Assembly (NCBI GenBank): GCA_023391815.1
Contig: JAEWAF010000079.1
Coordinates: 12,357-76,356, forward strand
DNA length: 64,000 bases
Reading direction: 5' to 3'
Source: Pseudomonadota bacterium
Lineage (GTDB): Bacteria; Pseudomonadota; Gammaproteobacteria; Steroidobacterales; Steroidobacteraceae
Below are positions 17,451-26,593 of the stretch, in pieces (within the stretch, counting starts at the first letter, position 1; the number at the start of each line of letters is the position of its first letter). The position numbers were made by a program, and so were the translations under genes. The notes under the pieces were generated by a model. That model was not told the origin of the DNA and did no database searches. It was given only the letters and a program-made list of their open reading frames with translations.

Positions 17451-20378
17451 ATGGCTGAAGTGAGTTCACACGGGGCGGAGCACGGATGGTCCGTGACTCA
17501 CGCCGTGCGCCGGGCGCTTCACGTTACTAACCCGGGGCCCACCGCACCGGCTCTGGCGCTAGTGCTGGCGTTGGCGACGACCACAGCGCAGTCACAGAAT
17601 GCGTCCGGTGCGGCGGCCGAAGTGGAAGAGGTCGTCGTTACCGGTCTGCGCGAACAATTGAAAACATCGCAGGCTCGCAAGGCGGACGCGGAAGAAATTC
17701 TCGATTCGATCACCGCGGCCGATATCGGCGCGTTGCCCGATCGGAGCGTCACCGAAGTCCTTCAGCGCATTCCTGGCGTCGCGATCGGTCGAGTGCCCGA
17801 GGCGCGCGATGCCGATCGCATCGCTGTGGAGGGATCCGGGGCCACCATTCGCGGTACGAGCTGGGTCCGCAGCGAGCTGAACGGCCGCTCGGCATTCTCG
17901 GCGAAGGAGAGTCGCACCTTGGGCTTCGAAGATATTCCGCCCGAGCTGATGGCCGCCGTCGACGTGTACAAGAACCCCTCCGCGGCGATGATCGAAGGCG
18001 GCCTGTCGGGCGCCGTGGACCTGCGTACCCGATTGCCATTCGACAGCCCCGATCGAGTCGCCGGCCTGTCGGTGGAGTACGCGGTCGGCGATCTTGCGAA
18101 CAAGGAGCGTCCGTCCGGTTCGTTTCTTTTCAGCGATCGCTGGGACACCGGCATCGGCGAGTTCGGCTTCCTCATCTCGGGCAGCGCGTCGCAGCTCACC
18201 AGTCAGACGCATACGATGCACATCGACAAGTACTATGCGCGCACCAACTTGCCTGGCTACGAAGGTCAGACGGTATTCGCGCCCGGTGGCGTGGGTTGGC
18301 GTGAGCTCACGGTCGATCGCGATCGCCTCGGTGGATCGCTCGCTGTTCAATGGCGGCCCAACGACAGCGTGGACGTGTCCTTCCAATACTTCATCGCGGA
18401 CGCGACCGTCGAGCAGAACGAGAACGCCTTGTGGACCGAGCAGGGCAACTCCTTGACCGGCACCAACCTACGAGTCTCGAACGGCTACCTGGTCGGCGGC
18501 GACATCGCGAACAACGCTTTCAACGGGTCGGCTCGCTACAACGAGCGCGAAAGCAAGAATCACGACGCCGCTCTACATCTAACCTGGCGACCGGCCGAAC
18601 AATGGCGTTTCGACGTGGATGTGCAGCGGGCGCTCGCCGACACGACCGCCGCCGACCTGACGCTGGGATCGCCGACCTTCGCGCAAAGCGACCCGGCGGC
18701 ATTGGGGATCGATCTGCGCCTGAACGGCAGCGACGAGCCCATCATCCGAGTGCGACCGAACAGCGTGATGACCGATCCCGACCAGTATTACTACGGCTGG
18801 GCGATGGATCATTACGAGGACAACGATGCCGATGCCTGGGCGTATCGCGCCGACGGCGAGTACACGTTCGATAACAGCGACTGGCTGGATCGGATCCGCT
18901 TCGGCGTCCGTGAAGAGGATTACAGCTCGACCACCCGGGAAACGGGTTATCGCTGGGGAACGGTCGCTCAATCGTGGGGCGGCGGTGCCACGACCTTTGG
19001 CGACGGGAGCGTGCCTTATTTCCAGCAGGGATTCTCGGATTGGTTCCATGGCGGCCGTGCACCGAGCGTTTATATGTTCCCTCGATCCTCGGCGTTCAAC
19101 AGCCGGGCGGCCTTCGAGAACACCATCCACAGCGTGGAAACGTTTGGAACGAACTGCTGCGACTGGACGCCGTGGAATGGCGACTATGCGGATACGACGC
19201 CCGGCAACGACGGTCTCGGCATCAACACTCAGACTCAAAAGACGCTGGCGGGTTACGTCAACGCGCATTTCGGAAAAGGCAAGCTCGATGGGAATCTGGG
19301 GGTGCGGGTGGTGCGGACCGAAAATCGCGGCACGGGATTGCTCACATTCAGCGGCGCCAATCTGATCGGCGCGCCGGACGAGTCGGCGTTCGCGAATGGC
19401 GCCTCCTACGAAGCAACCGACGAGAATACCTATACCGACGTGCTGCCCAGTTTGAACCTGCGCTACAAGGTGCAGGACAACGTGTTCCTGCGGCTGGCGG
19501 TCGCGCGCTCGCTGGCGAGGCCCGACTTCCCGTTGTTGTTACCGGCGATCAACATTCAGGCAAAGCTCGGCGTGATGGTGAATGGCACGTGCAGTGAGTT
19601 GCCGGATGGCGCGGGCGTCGGCAACTGTGTGTCTCAGTACAATGGCTTCTCGGGCAATCCCGACCTGGAGCCGATGCGCTCGTGGCAATACGATCTGGCC
19701 GCGGAGTGGTACATCAATCCCACCAACTCCCTGACCGGGGCGATTTTCTACAAACAACTCGAAGGCTTCATGGAAACGTCGTTGAACGCTTCCGTGGAGT
19801 ACACCAACAACGGTCAGACCCGCACGGTCCGCGTGTTGCGCCCGGAGAATCAAGGCAACGGCTACGTGCAGGGCTTCGAGGTCGCCTATAACAGCTTCTT
19901 CGATTTCCTGCCGGGCTTCTGGAAAAACTTCGGCGCGCGGGCGGCGTTCACTTATGTGGAGAGCGGCGGTACGCGCAACGTGGCCGCGAATCCATACGAT
20001 CAGAATCAGCGCGACAACGCAGCGCTGGACAACTATCCGTTGGAAGGATTGAGCAAGACCAGTTACAACGCCGAGCTGTACTACAGCACGGAGCGCTTCG
20101 AGGCACGGCTGGCTTACAACTGGCGTGAAAAGTACGTGCTGACGATGGCGGCTGCCAATCTGAACATTCCCGCCTGGGCCGACGACTACGGTCAGCTCGA
20201 CGGCTCGGTGGTGTGGAATGTCCGGCCCAAGCTCAAGCTCGGCTTGCAGGCCGTCAATCTCACCGACGCGCCGTATCGCGTCCTGGTCGATAACTTCGTC
20301 GATAAGACCGGTCTTACTTATCACAACTGGGTGAGCGCGGACCGGCGCTACAACGTGTTCGTACGCTACACCTTCTAG
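17451..20378 (+). CDS. TonB-dependent receptor, large (carbohydrate-locus type)
   Basis: The frame is open from 17355, but the ATG at 17451 has GGGGG about 10 nt upstream and avoids a basic non-coding-like stretch. The resulting 975-residue protein has a long N-terminal region before the hydrophobic signal segment (ALALVLALATTTAQS). A TonB-box-like segment follows (VEEVVVTGLREQL), then a plug domain with ITAADIGALPDRSVTEVLQRIPGV and a barrel ending in the canonical terminal Phe (YNVFVRYTF). This size and the ALPD.SV.E.LQR plug pattern are typical of receptors in glycan-utilisation loci of Caulobacter and Xanthomonas relatives. The halogenase-like gene follows after 11 bp, then GH31, so it probably imports the oligosaccharide handled by those genes. 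Confidence 0.93.
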   Translation: MAEVSSHGAEHGWSVTHAVRRALHVTNPGPTAPALALVLALATTTAQSQNASGAAAEVEEVVVTGLREQLKTSQARKADAEEILDSITAADIGALPDRSVTEVLQRIPGVAIGRVPEARDADRIAVEGSGATIRGTSWVRSELNGRSAFSAKESRTLGFEDIPPELMAAVDVYKNPSAAMIEGGLSGAVDLRTRLPFDSPDRVAGLSVEYAVGDLANKERPSGSFLFSDRWDTGIGEFGFLISGSASQLTSQTHTMHIDKYYARTNLPGYEGQTVFAPGGVGWRELTVDRDRLGGSLAVQWRPNDSVDVSFQYFIADATVEQNENALWTEQGNSLTGTNLRVSNGYLVGGDIANNAFNGSARYNERESKNHDAALHLTWRPAEQWRFDVDVQRALADTTAADLTLGSPTFAQSDPAALGIDLRLNGSDEPIIRVRPNSVMTDPDQYYYGWAMDHYEDNDADAWAYRADGEYTFDNSDWLDRIRFGVREEDYSSTTRETGYRWGTVAQSWGGGATTFGDGSVPYFQQGFSDWFHGGRAPSVYMFPRSSAFNSRAAFENTIHSVETFGTNCCDWTPWNGDYADTTPGNDGLGINTQTQKTLAGYVNAHFGKGKLDGNLGVRVVRTENRGTGLLTFSGANLIGAPDESAFANGASYEATDENTYTDVLPSLNLRYKVQDNVFLRLAVARSLARPDFPLLLPAINIQAKLGVMVNGTCSELPDGAGVGNCVSQYNGFSGNPDLEPMRSWQYDLAAEWYINPTNSLTGAIFYKQLEGFMETSLNASVEYTNNGQTRTVRVLRPENQGNGYVQGFEVAYNSFFDFLPGFWKNFGARAAFTYVESGGTRNVAANPYDQNQRDNAALDNYPLEGLSKTSYNAELYYSTERFEARLAYNWREKYVLTMAAANLNIPAWADDYGQLDGSVVWNVRPKLKLGLQAVNLTDAPYRVLVDNFVDKTGLTYHNWVSADRRYNVFVRYTF

Positions 20379-20389
20379 GCACAGGCCCT

Positions 20390-21877
20390 ATGCATTTCGT
20401 GATCGTCGGCGGCGGCTCCGCGGGATGGATGGCTGCCGCCGCGCTGGCCCAAGCGATCGAGGGCGCTCATCCGATCAGCTTGATCGAGTCCGAGGAGATC
20501 GGCACGGTCGGCGTCGGCGAGGCGACCATTCCGCCGCTGCAATTCTTCAACAAGGTCCTGGGAATCAACGAGCGCGAGTTCGTCCGTGCCACGCAGGCCA
20601 GTTTCAAGCTGGGCATCGAGTTCCGGCATTGGGGCCGCGCCGGGCAGCGCTACTTTCATCAATTCGGCGAATTCGGTGCCAACATCGACGGCATTTCGTT
20701 TCATCAATTCTGGCTGCGCCTCAAAGCGAGCGGCCATCCTCATCCGCTGAGCGATTATTCGCCCGCGGCGATCGCGGCGGAGCAGTGTCGTTTCTTGCCG
20801 CCGTTTCCGACCATGCCTAGGGACATGCCGCAGCTCGCGTATGCATATCACTTCGACGCCGGGCTCTACGCGCGATTCCTTCGAAGTTACGCGGAACAGC
20901 GGGGCGTCGTGCGACACGAGGGGCGCATCGTGCACGTGGATCGCGATGGCGAGAGCGGCCTCATCGAGGGATTGCGGCTCCAGGACGGCCGGAATATTGC
21001 CGGCGACTTCTTTCTGGATTGCTCCGGGTTCCAAGGTCTGCTGATCGAGCGCACGCTCGGAACCGGGTTCGAAGACTGGTCACAGTGGTTGCCATGTGAT
21101 CGTGCACTCGCCCTGCCTTGCGAAAGAAACGAAGAGGGATTTGTGCCGTACACCCGCTCGACGGCGCATCAGGCGGGCTGGCAGTGGCGTATCCCGCTTC
21201 AGCATCGCACGGGTAACGGACATGTTTACTGTTCGAACTACGTCAGCGACGAGCAAGCGGCGCGCATTCTGCTCGCCAATCTGGACGGCAAGGCGCTCGC
21301 GGAACCGAAGCTCCTGCGTTTCACCGCCGGCAGACGGAAGCTGTTCTGGAATGGCAACTGCGTAGCATTGGGATTGGCCGGCGGCTTCATGGAGCCGCTC
21401 GAATCGACCAGCCTGCATCTGGTGCAGTCGGCCGTGTTTCGATTCCTGTCCTTGCTTCCTTACTCGGCGTCCCCCGATCCGACGGCGAGCGACGAGTTCA
21501 ATCGACTCAGCATCGCGGAGTACGAGCAGATCCGCGATTTCATCATTCTTCACTACGTCGCAAACGGTCGCGACGAGCCGTTCTGGCGCGACTGTCAGCA
21601 GATGTCCATTCCGGATACGCTCGCGCATCGGCTGGAGTTGTTTCGCTCGCGAGGCAAGGTCGCGCGGCATGACGGGCAACTGTTCGCCGACGCAAGCTGG
21701 GTCGCGGTCATGTTGGGTCAAGGCGTCGAGCCGCGGCGCTGGGATCCGGTGGCCGACATCATGCCGATCGCGGAGTTGCAGCAGAAGGCCGATGGATTGC
21801 GAACCAAGCTACATGCCGCCGTCGCGCGCATGCCCAGCCATCGACAGTTCATCGAGAACAATTGCAAAGCGGCTTGA
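20390..21877 (+). CDS. Tryptophan 7-halogenase-like FAD-dependent enzyme
   Basis: The 495-residue protein starts with the FAD-binding GGGSAGWMAAAAL segment and has GVGEATIPP, the conserved second motif of flavin-dependent halogenases. W264-x-W266-x-I268-P269 is the WxWxIP motif that separates this family from monooxygenases. Later come GLAGGFMEPLESTSLH, typical of the halogenase C-terminal half, and KLGIEF, where the Lys might be the conserved chloramine-forming residue. The classical reaction is FADH2- and O2-dependent chlorination of an aromatic ring. Here it sits between a TonB receptor and GH31. Similar genes recur next to glycan TonB receptors, and their true substrate is not established to my knowledge. 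Confidence 0.88.
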   Translation: MHFVIVGGGSAGWMAAAALAQAIEGAHPISLIESEEIGTVGVGEATIPPLQFFNKVLGINEREFVRATQASFKLGIEFRHWGRAGQRYFHQFGEFGANIDGISFHQFWLRLKASGHPHPLSDYSPAAIAAEQCRFLPPFPTMPRDMPQLAYAYHFDAGLYARFLRSYAEQRGVVRHEGRIVHVDRDGESGLIEGLRLQDGRNIAGDFFLDCSGFQGLLIERTLGTGFEDWSQWLPCDRALALPCERNEEGFVPYTRSTAHQAGWQWRIPLQHRTGNGHVYCSNYVSDEQAARILLANLDGKALAEPKLLRFTAGRRKLFWNGNCVALGLAGGFMEPLESTSLHLVQSAVFRFLSLLPYSASPDPTASDEFNRLSIAEYEQIRDFIILHYVANGRDEPFWRDCQQMSIPDTLAHRLELFRSRGKVARHDGQLFADASWVAVMLGQGVEPRRWDPVADIMPIAELQQKADGLRTKLHAAVARMPSHRQFIENNCKAA

Positions 21878-21922
21878 TCCGGACCGCGGCGCTCGCGTCT
21901 ACCAACCCTTAGGAACAAACGA

Positions 21923-24235
21923 ATGAATCGATCGGTGATAGTGGCGTTGCTGCTGAGCTTGAGCGGCGGGGTGACGGCTGAGCCTTTGGGCTTGCTCGAT
22001 CGTAACGGCAGTCTGGTCGCGATCGAGCCGTACGCGCCTAACATCGTGCGTGTCACGTTGAGTTTGGAGAAGGAGCGGGCGGTGGCTCCTCCCGGCTACG
22101 GCTTCATCGCCACTCCGAACGCCAGCGGTTGGAAGCACGACGTGACTGCGTCCGGGGATGTTTTCTCTTCATCGGCGTTGGCCGTCGAGGTGAAGGCGCA
22201 ACCCAATCCGGGGCCGCCGAATCAGATGCAGCGTTACTTCGCGCCTTCGCTGCCGCCGGTTTCGCTGACGGTACGCAAGCCCGGCGGTGAGACCATCGTC
22301 CAGATGAGCGGCTGGGAACTGGCACCTCACACGGTGAATGGCGAGAAAACATTCCGCGTCGGCGCCAGCTTTGTCGCGCCTTCCGATGAGCACTACTACG
22401 GTCTGGGCCAGAATCAGGAAGGCATTCTCGATCATCGCGGCCGCACGATCGACTGCAGGCACAACTACGACGCGCCCGCCGGCGAAACGGTTTGTGTGCC
22501 GTTCCTGGTGACGAACAAGGGATACGGCATTCTTTGGGACAATCCTTCCAGCACGACCGTCTCACCGGGACTGCAAGGCCGTACGTCGTGGCAATCGAAG
22601 GTCGGTGAGCGCGTTTCGTATTTCGTGATCGCGGGCGACACGGCTGACGATCTTTACGCGGGCTATCGCAAGCTCACCGGCGTCACACCGCTACCGCCCA
22701 AGGCTGCGTTCGGCTACATCCAAAGCAAGGCGCGGTACGAGAATCAGAAACAGGTGCTCGACGTGGCGGCAGGCTATCGTCAGCGCGGCTATCCGCTCGA
22801 CATCATGGTCGTCGACTGGTTCTACTGGACGCGCATGGGGCAGTTGGACATCAACCCGGTCGATTTCCCATCGCCGGCGGCGATGAATAAGACGCTCAAC
22901 GAGCAGGGCGTGCGCTCGATGATCAGCGTCTGGCCGCGCTTCGAACTGGAGTCGCGCTACTTCGATCTGCTCGCGTCCAAAGGCTGGTTGCTGAAACACG
23001 CCGACGGTCGGCCGGTCGACGGCCTGCCGATTCGCAGCGATCGCGCCGGCGCTTTGCTCGACAGCACCAACCCCGAAGCGCGCGAATGGTTCTGGAGCAA
23101 GATCCGGGACAACATCGCGTCGCAAGGCTTCGATTGGTTCTGGCTGGACGAGACCGAGCCGGACCTGGTGCCCGACGGCTACTTCTACAGCATCGGCACC
23201 GGCGATCGTTATCGGAATCTGTATCCGCTGGTCCACACGCAGGGCGTCGCGGAGGGTTCGCGACGGGACCGCCCCAACAAGCGCAACTTGATTCTGGCTC
23301 GTGCGGCTTACATCGGGTCGCAACGCTATGGCAATTTGTTCTGGTCCTCGGACATTCATCCGACTTGGGAAGCGTTGAAGCAGCAGGTCACGACCGGTCT
23401 GAACTTCACGGCCTCGGGCCTCGCCTATTGGGGCAACGACATCGGCGGCTGGCAGTGGTACACACCGCATGAGAAAGCGGAGCGCAAGCCCCTCGTCGAC
23501 CCGTCCGACGCGCGCGATGTCGTCGGCAACTACGACGACTATCCAGAGTTGGTGGTCCGTTGGTATCAGTACGGAACATTCTTGCCGACCATGCGCGCGC
23601 ACGGGCTGCGGAAGCAAACTGAGGTGTGGTCGTACGGCAAGGAAGCCGAAGCGATCATCAGCCGATATCTGAAGCTGCGTTACACCCTGATGCCGTATCT
23701 GTATTCGCTGGGAAAGCGGACCTATGACACCGGCGCGCCTTTCATGCGTGCCCTGTTCATGGACTTCCCCGACGATCCCAAGGTTCACAGCATCGGCGAT
23801 CAATATATGTTCGGCCCGGCGTTTCTGGTCGCGCCGGTGACGGAGCAGGGCGCAGAAAGCCGCGAGGTTTATCTGCCGGCCGGCAGCGACTGGTACAACT
23901 ATTGGACCAACGAGAAGCTGAGCGGCGGCCAGACGATCACTGTCGCGGCGCCGATCGATGTGATTCCGCTGTTCGTGCGCGCCGGTTCCATCGTGCCGAT
24001 GGGCGTCGACATCGCCAGCACGGCGACGCCTCAGTCGCTCAAGGAGATTCGCGTCTATCCTGGCAGGAACGCCGAGTTCACGCTCTATGACGACGACGGT
24101 GTGTCCTACGACTATGAAAAGGGCGTCGGACGCTCCACTCACCTGAAGTGGGAAGACCGGCGCGGGGAGCTCTCAGCGCAAGGCGACAAAGGCGTCAGCC
24201 GAGCCGATCGAGAGCTGATCAAGATCGTTCGATAG
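21923..24235 (+). CDS. Glycoside hydrolase family 31 (alpha-xylosidase/alpha-glucosidase type), exported
   Basis: The ATG has AGGAA 7 nt upstream. The 770-residue protein has a signal peptide (about residues 1-19) and an N-terminal beta-sandwich. The GH31 barrel contains LDIMVVDWFYW and WFWLDETEPD, whose Asp409 is the expected nucleophile. It also has SQRYGNLFWSSDI and GNDIGGWQWY, near the end of which the acid/base is expected, then a C-terminal sandwich with YDDDG. The ETEPD variant resembles alpha-xylosidase-like members more than maltases. It would trim alpha-linked xylose or glucose from oligosaccharides, which fits the neighbouring GH5 and GH43. It is the last gene before a strong terminator. 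Confidence 0.9.
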   Translation: MNRSVIVALLLSLSGGVTAEPLGLLDRNGSLVAIEPYAPNIVRVTLSLEKERAVAPPGYGFIATPNASGWKHDVTASGDVFSSSALAVEVKAQPNPGPPNQMQRYFAPSLPPVSLTVRKPGGETIVQMSGWELAPHTVNGEKTFRVGASFVAPSDEHYYGLGQNQEGILDHRGRTIDCRHNYDAPAGETVCVPFLVTNKGYGILWDNPSSTTVSPGLQGRTSWQSKVGERVSYFVIAGDTADDLYAGYRKLTGVTPLPPKAAFGYIQSKARYENQKQVLDVAAGYRQRGYPLDIMVVDWFYWTRMGQLDINPVDFPSPAAMNKTLNEQGVRSMISVWPRFELESRYFDLLASKGWLLKHADGRPVDGLPIRSDRAGALLDSTNPEAREWFWSKIRDNIASQGFDWFWLDETEPDLVPDGYFYSIGTGDRYRNLYPLVHTQGVAEGSRRDRPNKRNLILARAAYIGSQRYGNLFWSSDIHPTWEALKQQVTTGLNFTASGLAYWGNDIGGWQWYTPHEKAERKPLVDPSDARDVVGNYDDYPELVVRWYQYGTFLPTMRAHGLRKQTEVWSYGKEAEAIISRYLKLRYTLMPYLYSLGKRTYDTGAPFMRALFMDFPDDPKVHSIGDQYMFGPAFLVAPVTEQGAESREVYLPAGSDWYNYWTNEKLSGGQTITVAAPIDVIPLFVRAGSIVPMGVDIASTATPQSLKEIRVYPGRNAEFTLYDDDGVSYDYEKGVGRSTHLKWEDRRGELSAQGDKGVSRADRELIKIVR

Positions 24236-24257
24236 CGTACCGGCAGCGGCAATCATC

Positions 24258-24291
24258 GGGGGCGGGGACGGCGGGTCCTCGCCCCCTTTTT
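24258..24291 (+). terminator. Rho-independent terminator after GH31
   Basis: GGGGGCGGGGA (24258-24268) pairs with TCCTCGCCCCC (24276-24286) over 11 bp with one G-T wobble and a 7-nt loop, followed by five T residues (24287-24291). It starts 22 nt after the GH31 stop and closes the receptor-halogenase-GH31 operon. Confidence 0.93.
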
Positions 24292-24362
24292 GTGCTTGCG
24301 TGGATCTCGGGTCGGCCGATGTGGGTTTGGTGAATGTACCGGGTGATCGACGGAGGTTCGAG

Positions 24363-25022
24363 ATGAAGCGATTCTGGCGCGACAACGGGCTGTCCCTGGT
24401 GCTGTTCGCGCTTTTTATGCTGTTCTGGGCCGGCCAGGCGGTGACCGGTTGGCTCGATGAGAGCGAAGAACAACGGGATCATGGCCAGCCCGCGCCCACT
24501 TTCGTTCAATACCTGGGCAGCGGCAGTTTCGTCGAAGCGACTGCGGAAAATTGGGAAAGCGAGTTTCTGCAGATGTTTGCTTACGTACTATTTACAGTGT
24601 TTCTTTATCAGCGCGGCTCCGCCGAATCGAAGTCGCCGGACGAGCCCGAAGAGGTGGATCGCGATCCGCGGCTGACTCGTAACAGCGATGCACCCGGCCC
24701 GGTGAAGGCGGGCGGATGGAAGCTGCGAGTGTACGAGTACTCGCTCAGTCTGGCGTTCCTCGCGCTGTTCCTCGTCTCATTCGTCTCTCATGCGCTGGGC
24801 GGGCTCGCTGCGTTCAACGAAGAACAGCGGTTGCACGCACAATCGGAAGCCACGCTCTGGGAGTTCCTCACGCATGCGCGGTTCTGGTTCCAGTCGTTTC
24901 AGAACTGGCAGAGCGAGTTTCTGGCGATCTGGTCCATGGTGGTCCTCACCATCTTCCTGCGACAGCGAGGCTCGCCCGAATCCAAGCCGGTCGACAGTCC
25001 GCACCGTCAAACGGGTGAATGA
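24363..25022 (+). CDS. DUF6766 family membrane protein
   Basis: The start at 24363 follows GGAGGTT by 5 nt; the frame is open from 24300 but the added 21 residues precede the natural first transmembrane helix. The 219-residue protein has four predicted membrane segments in two similar halves: a helix, an EEQR-containing loop, an ENWESEF or QNWQSEF motif, and a helix ending in LYQRGSAESK or LRQRGSPESK. The two halves look like an ancient internal duplication. The family is known only as DUF6766. It begins after the GH31 terminator and is probably cotranscribed with the metal transporter, whose frame overlaps its stop. Confidence 0.8.
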   Translation: MKRFWRDNGLSLVLFALFMLFWAGQAVTGWLDESEEQRDHGQPAPTFVQYLGSGSFVEATAENWESEFLQMFAYVLFTVFLYQRGSAESKSPDEPEEVDRDPRLTRNSDAPGPVKAGGWKLRVYEYSLSLAFLALFLVSFVSHALGGLAAFNEEQRLHAQSEATLWEFLTHARFWFQSFQNWQSEFLAIWSMVVLTIFLRQRGSPESKPVDSPHRQTGE

Positions 25023-25195
25023 GCGATCGCGGCTTCGGCCTTGGTGTACGTGCTCGCGGACACTGCCGTCGACTTTATCCGCAGAGCTGGCACATTCCCC
25101 GTTCGGCGTGGATATTCCGGAGGACGCACGCCCCATCGTGCGGCATTCTGAGCATCGAGAAGTCGCTGGATCTTCCAACCATCGAGTCGCGGAGA

Positions 25196-26155
25196 ATGTC
25201 GCGCAATGAAGGCTCATCGAAGCGCACCGTCTATGCCGCTCTGATCGGCAACATCCTGGTGGCTGTCACCAAAGCCGCGGCCGCCGTGTGGACGGGCAGC
25301 TCGGCGATGATGAGCGAGGCGGTGCATTCGTGCGTCGATACCGGCAACGAAGTGCTGCTTCTGTACGGCATGCGTCAGTCGCGGCGCCGCCCGGATCGCG
25401 GGCATCCGCTCGGCTATGGACGCGAGCTTTATTTCTGGAGCTTCATCGTTGCCTTGCTGGTGTTCGCGCTGGGGGCCGGCGTCAATATCTATCAAGGCAT
25501 CCGCCATGTCCTCGCGCCCGAGTCCATCGAGGATCCGATGGTGAACTACATCGTCCTGGCGCTCGCGTTCCTGTTCGAAGGCGCGTCCTGGTGGGTCTCG
25601 TTCCGGCAATTCGACGCCTCGCGCGGCGAGCTCGGCCTGTATCAGGCGTTCCGGCGTAGCAAGGACCCACCGTTGTTCGTTGTTTTCTTCGAGGACAGCG
25701 CCGCGTTGGCGGGCATCGCAATTGCCGCCTTGGGCACTTTCGCCGCGACCTCGCTGGATCTGCCGCGTTTCGACGGAATTGCATCCATTCTGATCGGGCT
25801 GATCCTGGCCTGCGTGGCCGTCTTGCTGGCGCGTGAGAGCAAGAGTTTGTTGATCGGAGAGCGAGCCGATTCTCACCTGGCCGATGCGATTCTGCAGTTG
25901 GCGGCCGCGCAGCCGGGCGTGCAGCAAGCCTTCGGAGTGTTGAGCATGCAGCTGGCGCCGGATCAGATCGCGGTTGCCCTCAGCTTGAAATTCAACGATG
26001 AGTTGCGCGCGCCTGAGGTCGAGCAGAGGATCTACGAACTGGAGGCCAGGGTGCGCGCCGCGCGTCCGGAAATCGTCGCGGTGTTCGTCAAGCCGCAATC
26101 CGAGCAGGCGTTTCGCGAGCTGGTTCGCAAGCGATTCGGCGAGGGTCAGCCCTGA
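25196..26155 (+). CDS. Cation diffusion facilitator (CDF) metal efflux transporter
   Basis: The 319-residue protein has about six membrane segments. The first opens with TVYAALIGNILVAVTKAAAA and the second carries SEAVHSCVDTGNE, the CDF HxxxD metal site. The fifth has FFEDSAALAGI, the E-D-x-x-A variant common in one CDF branch. A cytoplasmic domain follows (about 225-310) with AAQPGVQQAFGVL. It would export Zn, Fe or related divalent ions with proton antiport. The ATG at 25196 matches the family N-terminus. The frame continues upstream to an ATG at 25019 that overlaps the DUF6766 stop (ATGA), but the extra 59 residues look non-coding. GGAGA stands unusually close to the chosen ATG. Confidence 0.87.
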   Translation: MSRNEGSSKRTVYAALIGNILVAVTKAAAAVWTGSSAMMSEAVHSCVDTGNEVLLLYGMRQSRRRPDRGHPLGYGRELYFWSFIVALLVFALGAGVNIYQGIRHVLAPESIEDPMVNYIVLALAFLFEGASWWVSFRQFDASRGELGLYQAFRRSKDPPLFVVFFEDSAALAGIAIAALGTFAATSLDLPRFDGIASILIGLILACVAVLLARESKSLLIGERADSHLADAILQLAAAQPGVQQAFGVLSMQLAPDQIAVALSLKFNDELRAPEVEQRIYELEARVRAARPEIVAVFVKPQSEQAFRELVRKRFGEGQP

Positions 26156-26159
26156 CGGT

Positions 26160-26468
26160 TCACTTAGGAGGTGAAACCGGATGGACGGCCATTTCCCCCA
26201 CGACGGTCGTCCACTCGCGCACGTACCAATGATTGACCAGTCCGTTCTGGACATAGGGATCCGACTTCGCGAATGCCTCGGCGACTTCTCGTGATTCCCC
26301 ACGAAACAAAATGACCGCGCCGTCCGTCGGATCGGCCAGCGCGCCGCCGAGGATCATCTCGTTGCGGGCGATGGAGTCCCAGGCCTTGCGCAGGTGGGCC
26401 TCTCTGAACTGCGCACGTTTTTCCACATAGTCGGCGCCCACTTCATAGAAGAGCAGAAAGTGCTTCAT
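26160..26468 (-). CDS. YciI family protein
   Basis: The 102-residue protein starts at MKHFLLFYEV with AGGAGG about 7 nt before the ATG. It is a single alpha/beta dimerisation domain of the YCII family, with FREAHLRKAW, LGGALADPTDGAVILF and AFAKSDPYVQNGL, which contain the conserved His and Asp-Pro-Y positions. The family is ferredoxin-like and mostly of unknown enzymatic role. The gene is convergent with the CDF transporter with 4 bp between and is divergent from the methyltransferase. Confidence 0.85.
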   Translation of the reverse strand: MKHFLLFYEVGADYVEKRAQFREAHLRKAWDSIARNEMILGGALADPTDGAVILFRGESREVAEAFAKSDPYVQNGLVNHWYVREWTTVVGEMAVHPVSPPK

Positions 26469-26593
26469 TCCCGGCCTCCTGAACGAATCCACCCGTTTGT
26501 ACCGCCGCTAGTTTGCACCGAATGCGGTCGGCGGCGCACGGCTTCGGAACAGTGTAGCGGAGGAGCCAGGCCGCCGTCGGATATGATGCGAGC

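Noticed and set aside
22691..24142. A 483-codon frame antisense to GH31
   Set aside because: The GH31 catalytic motifs on the plus strand are clear; the antisense product has no family features.
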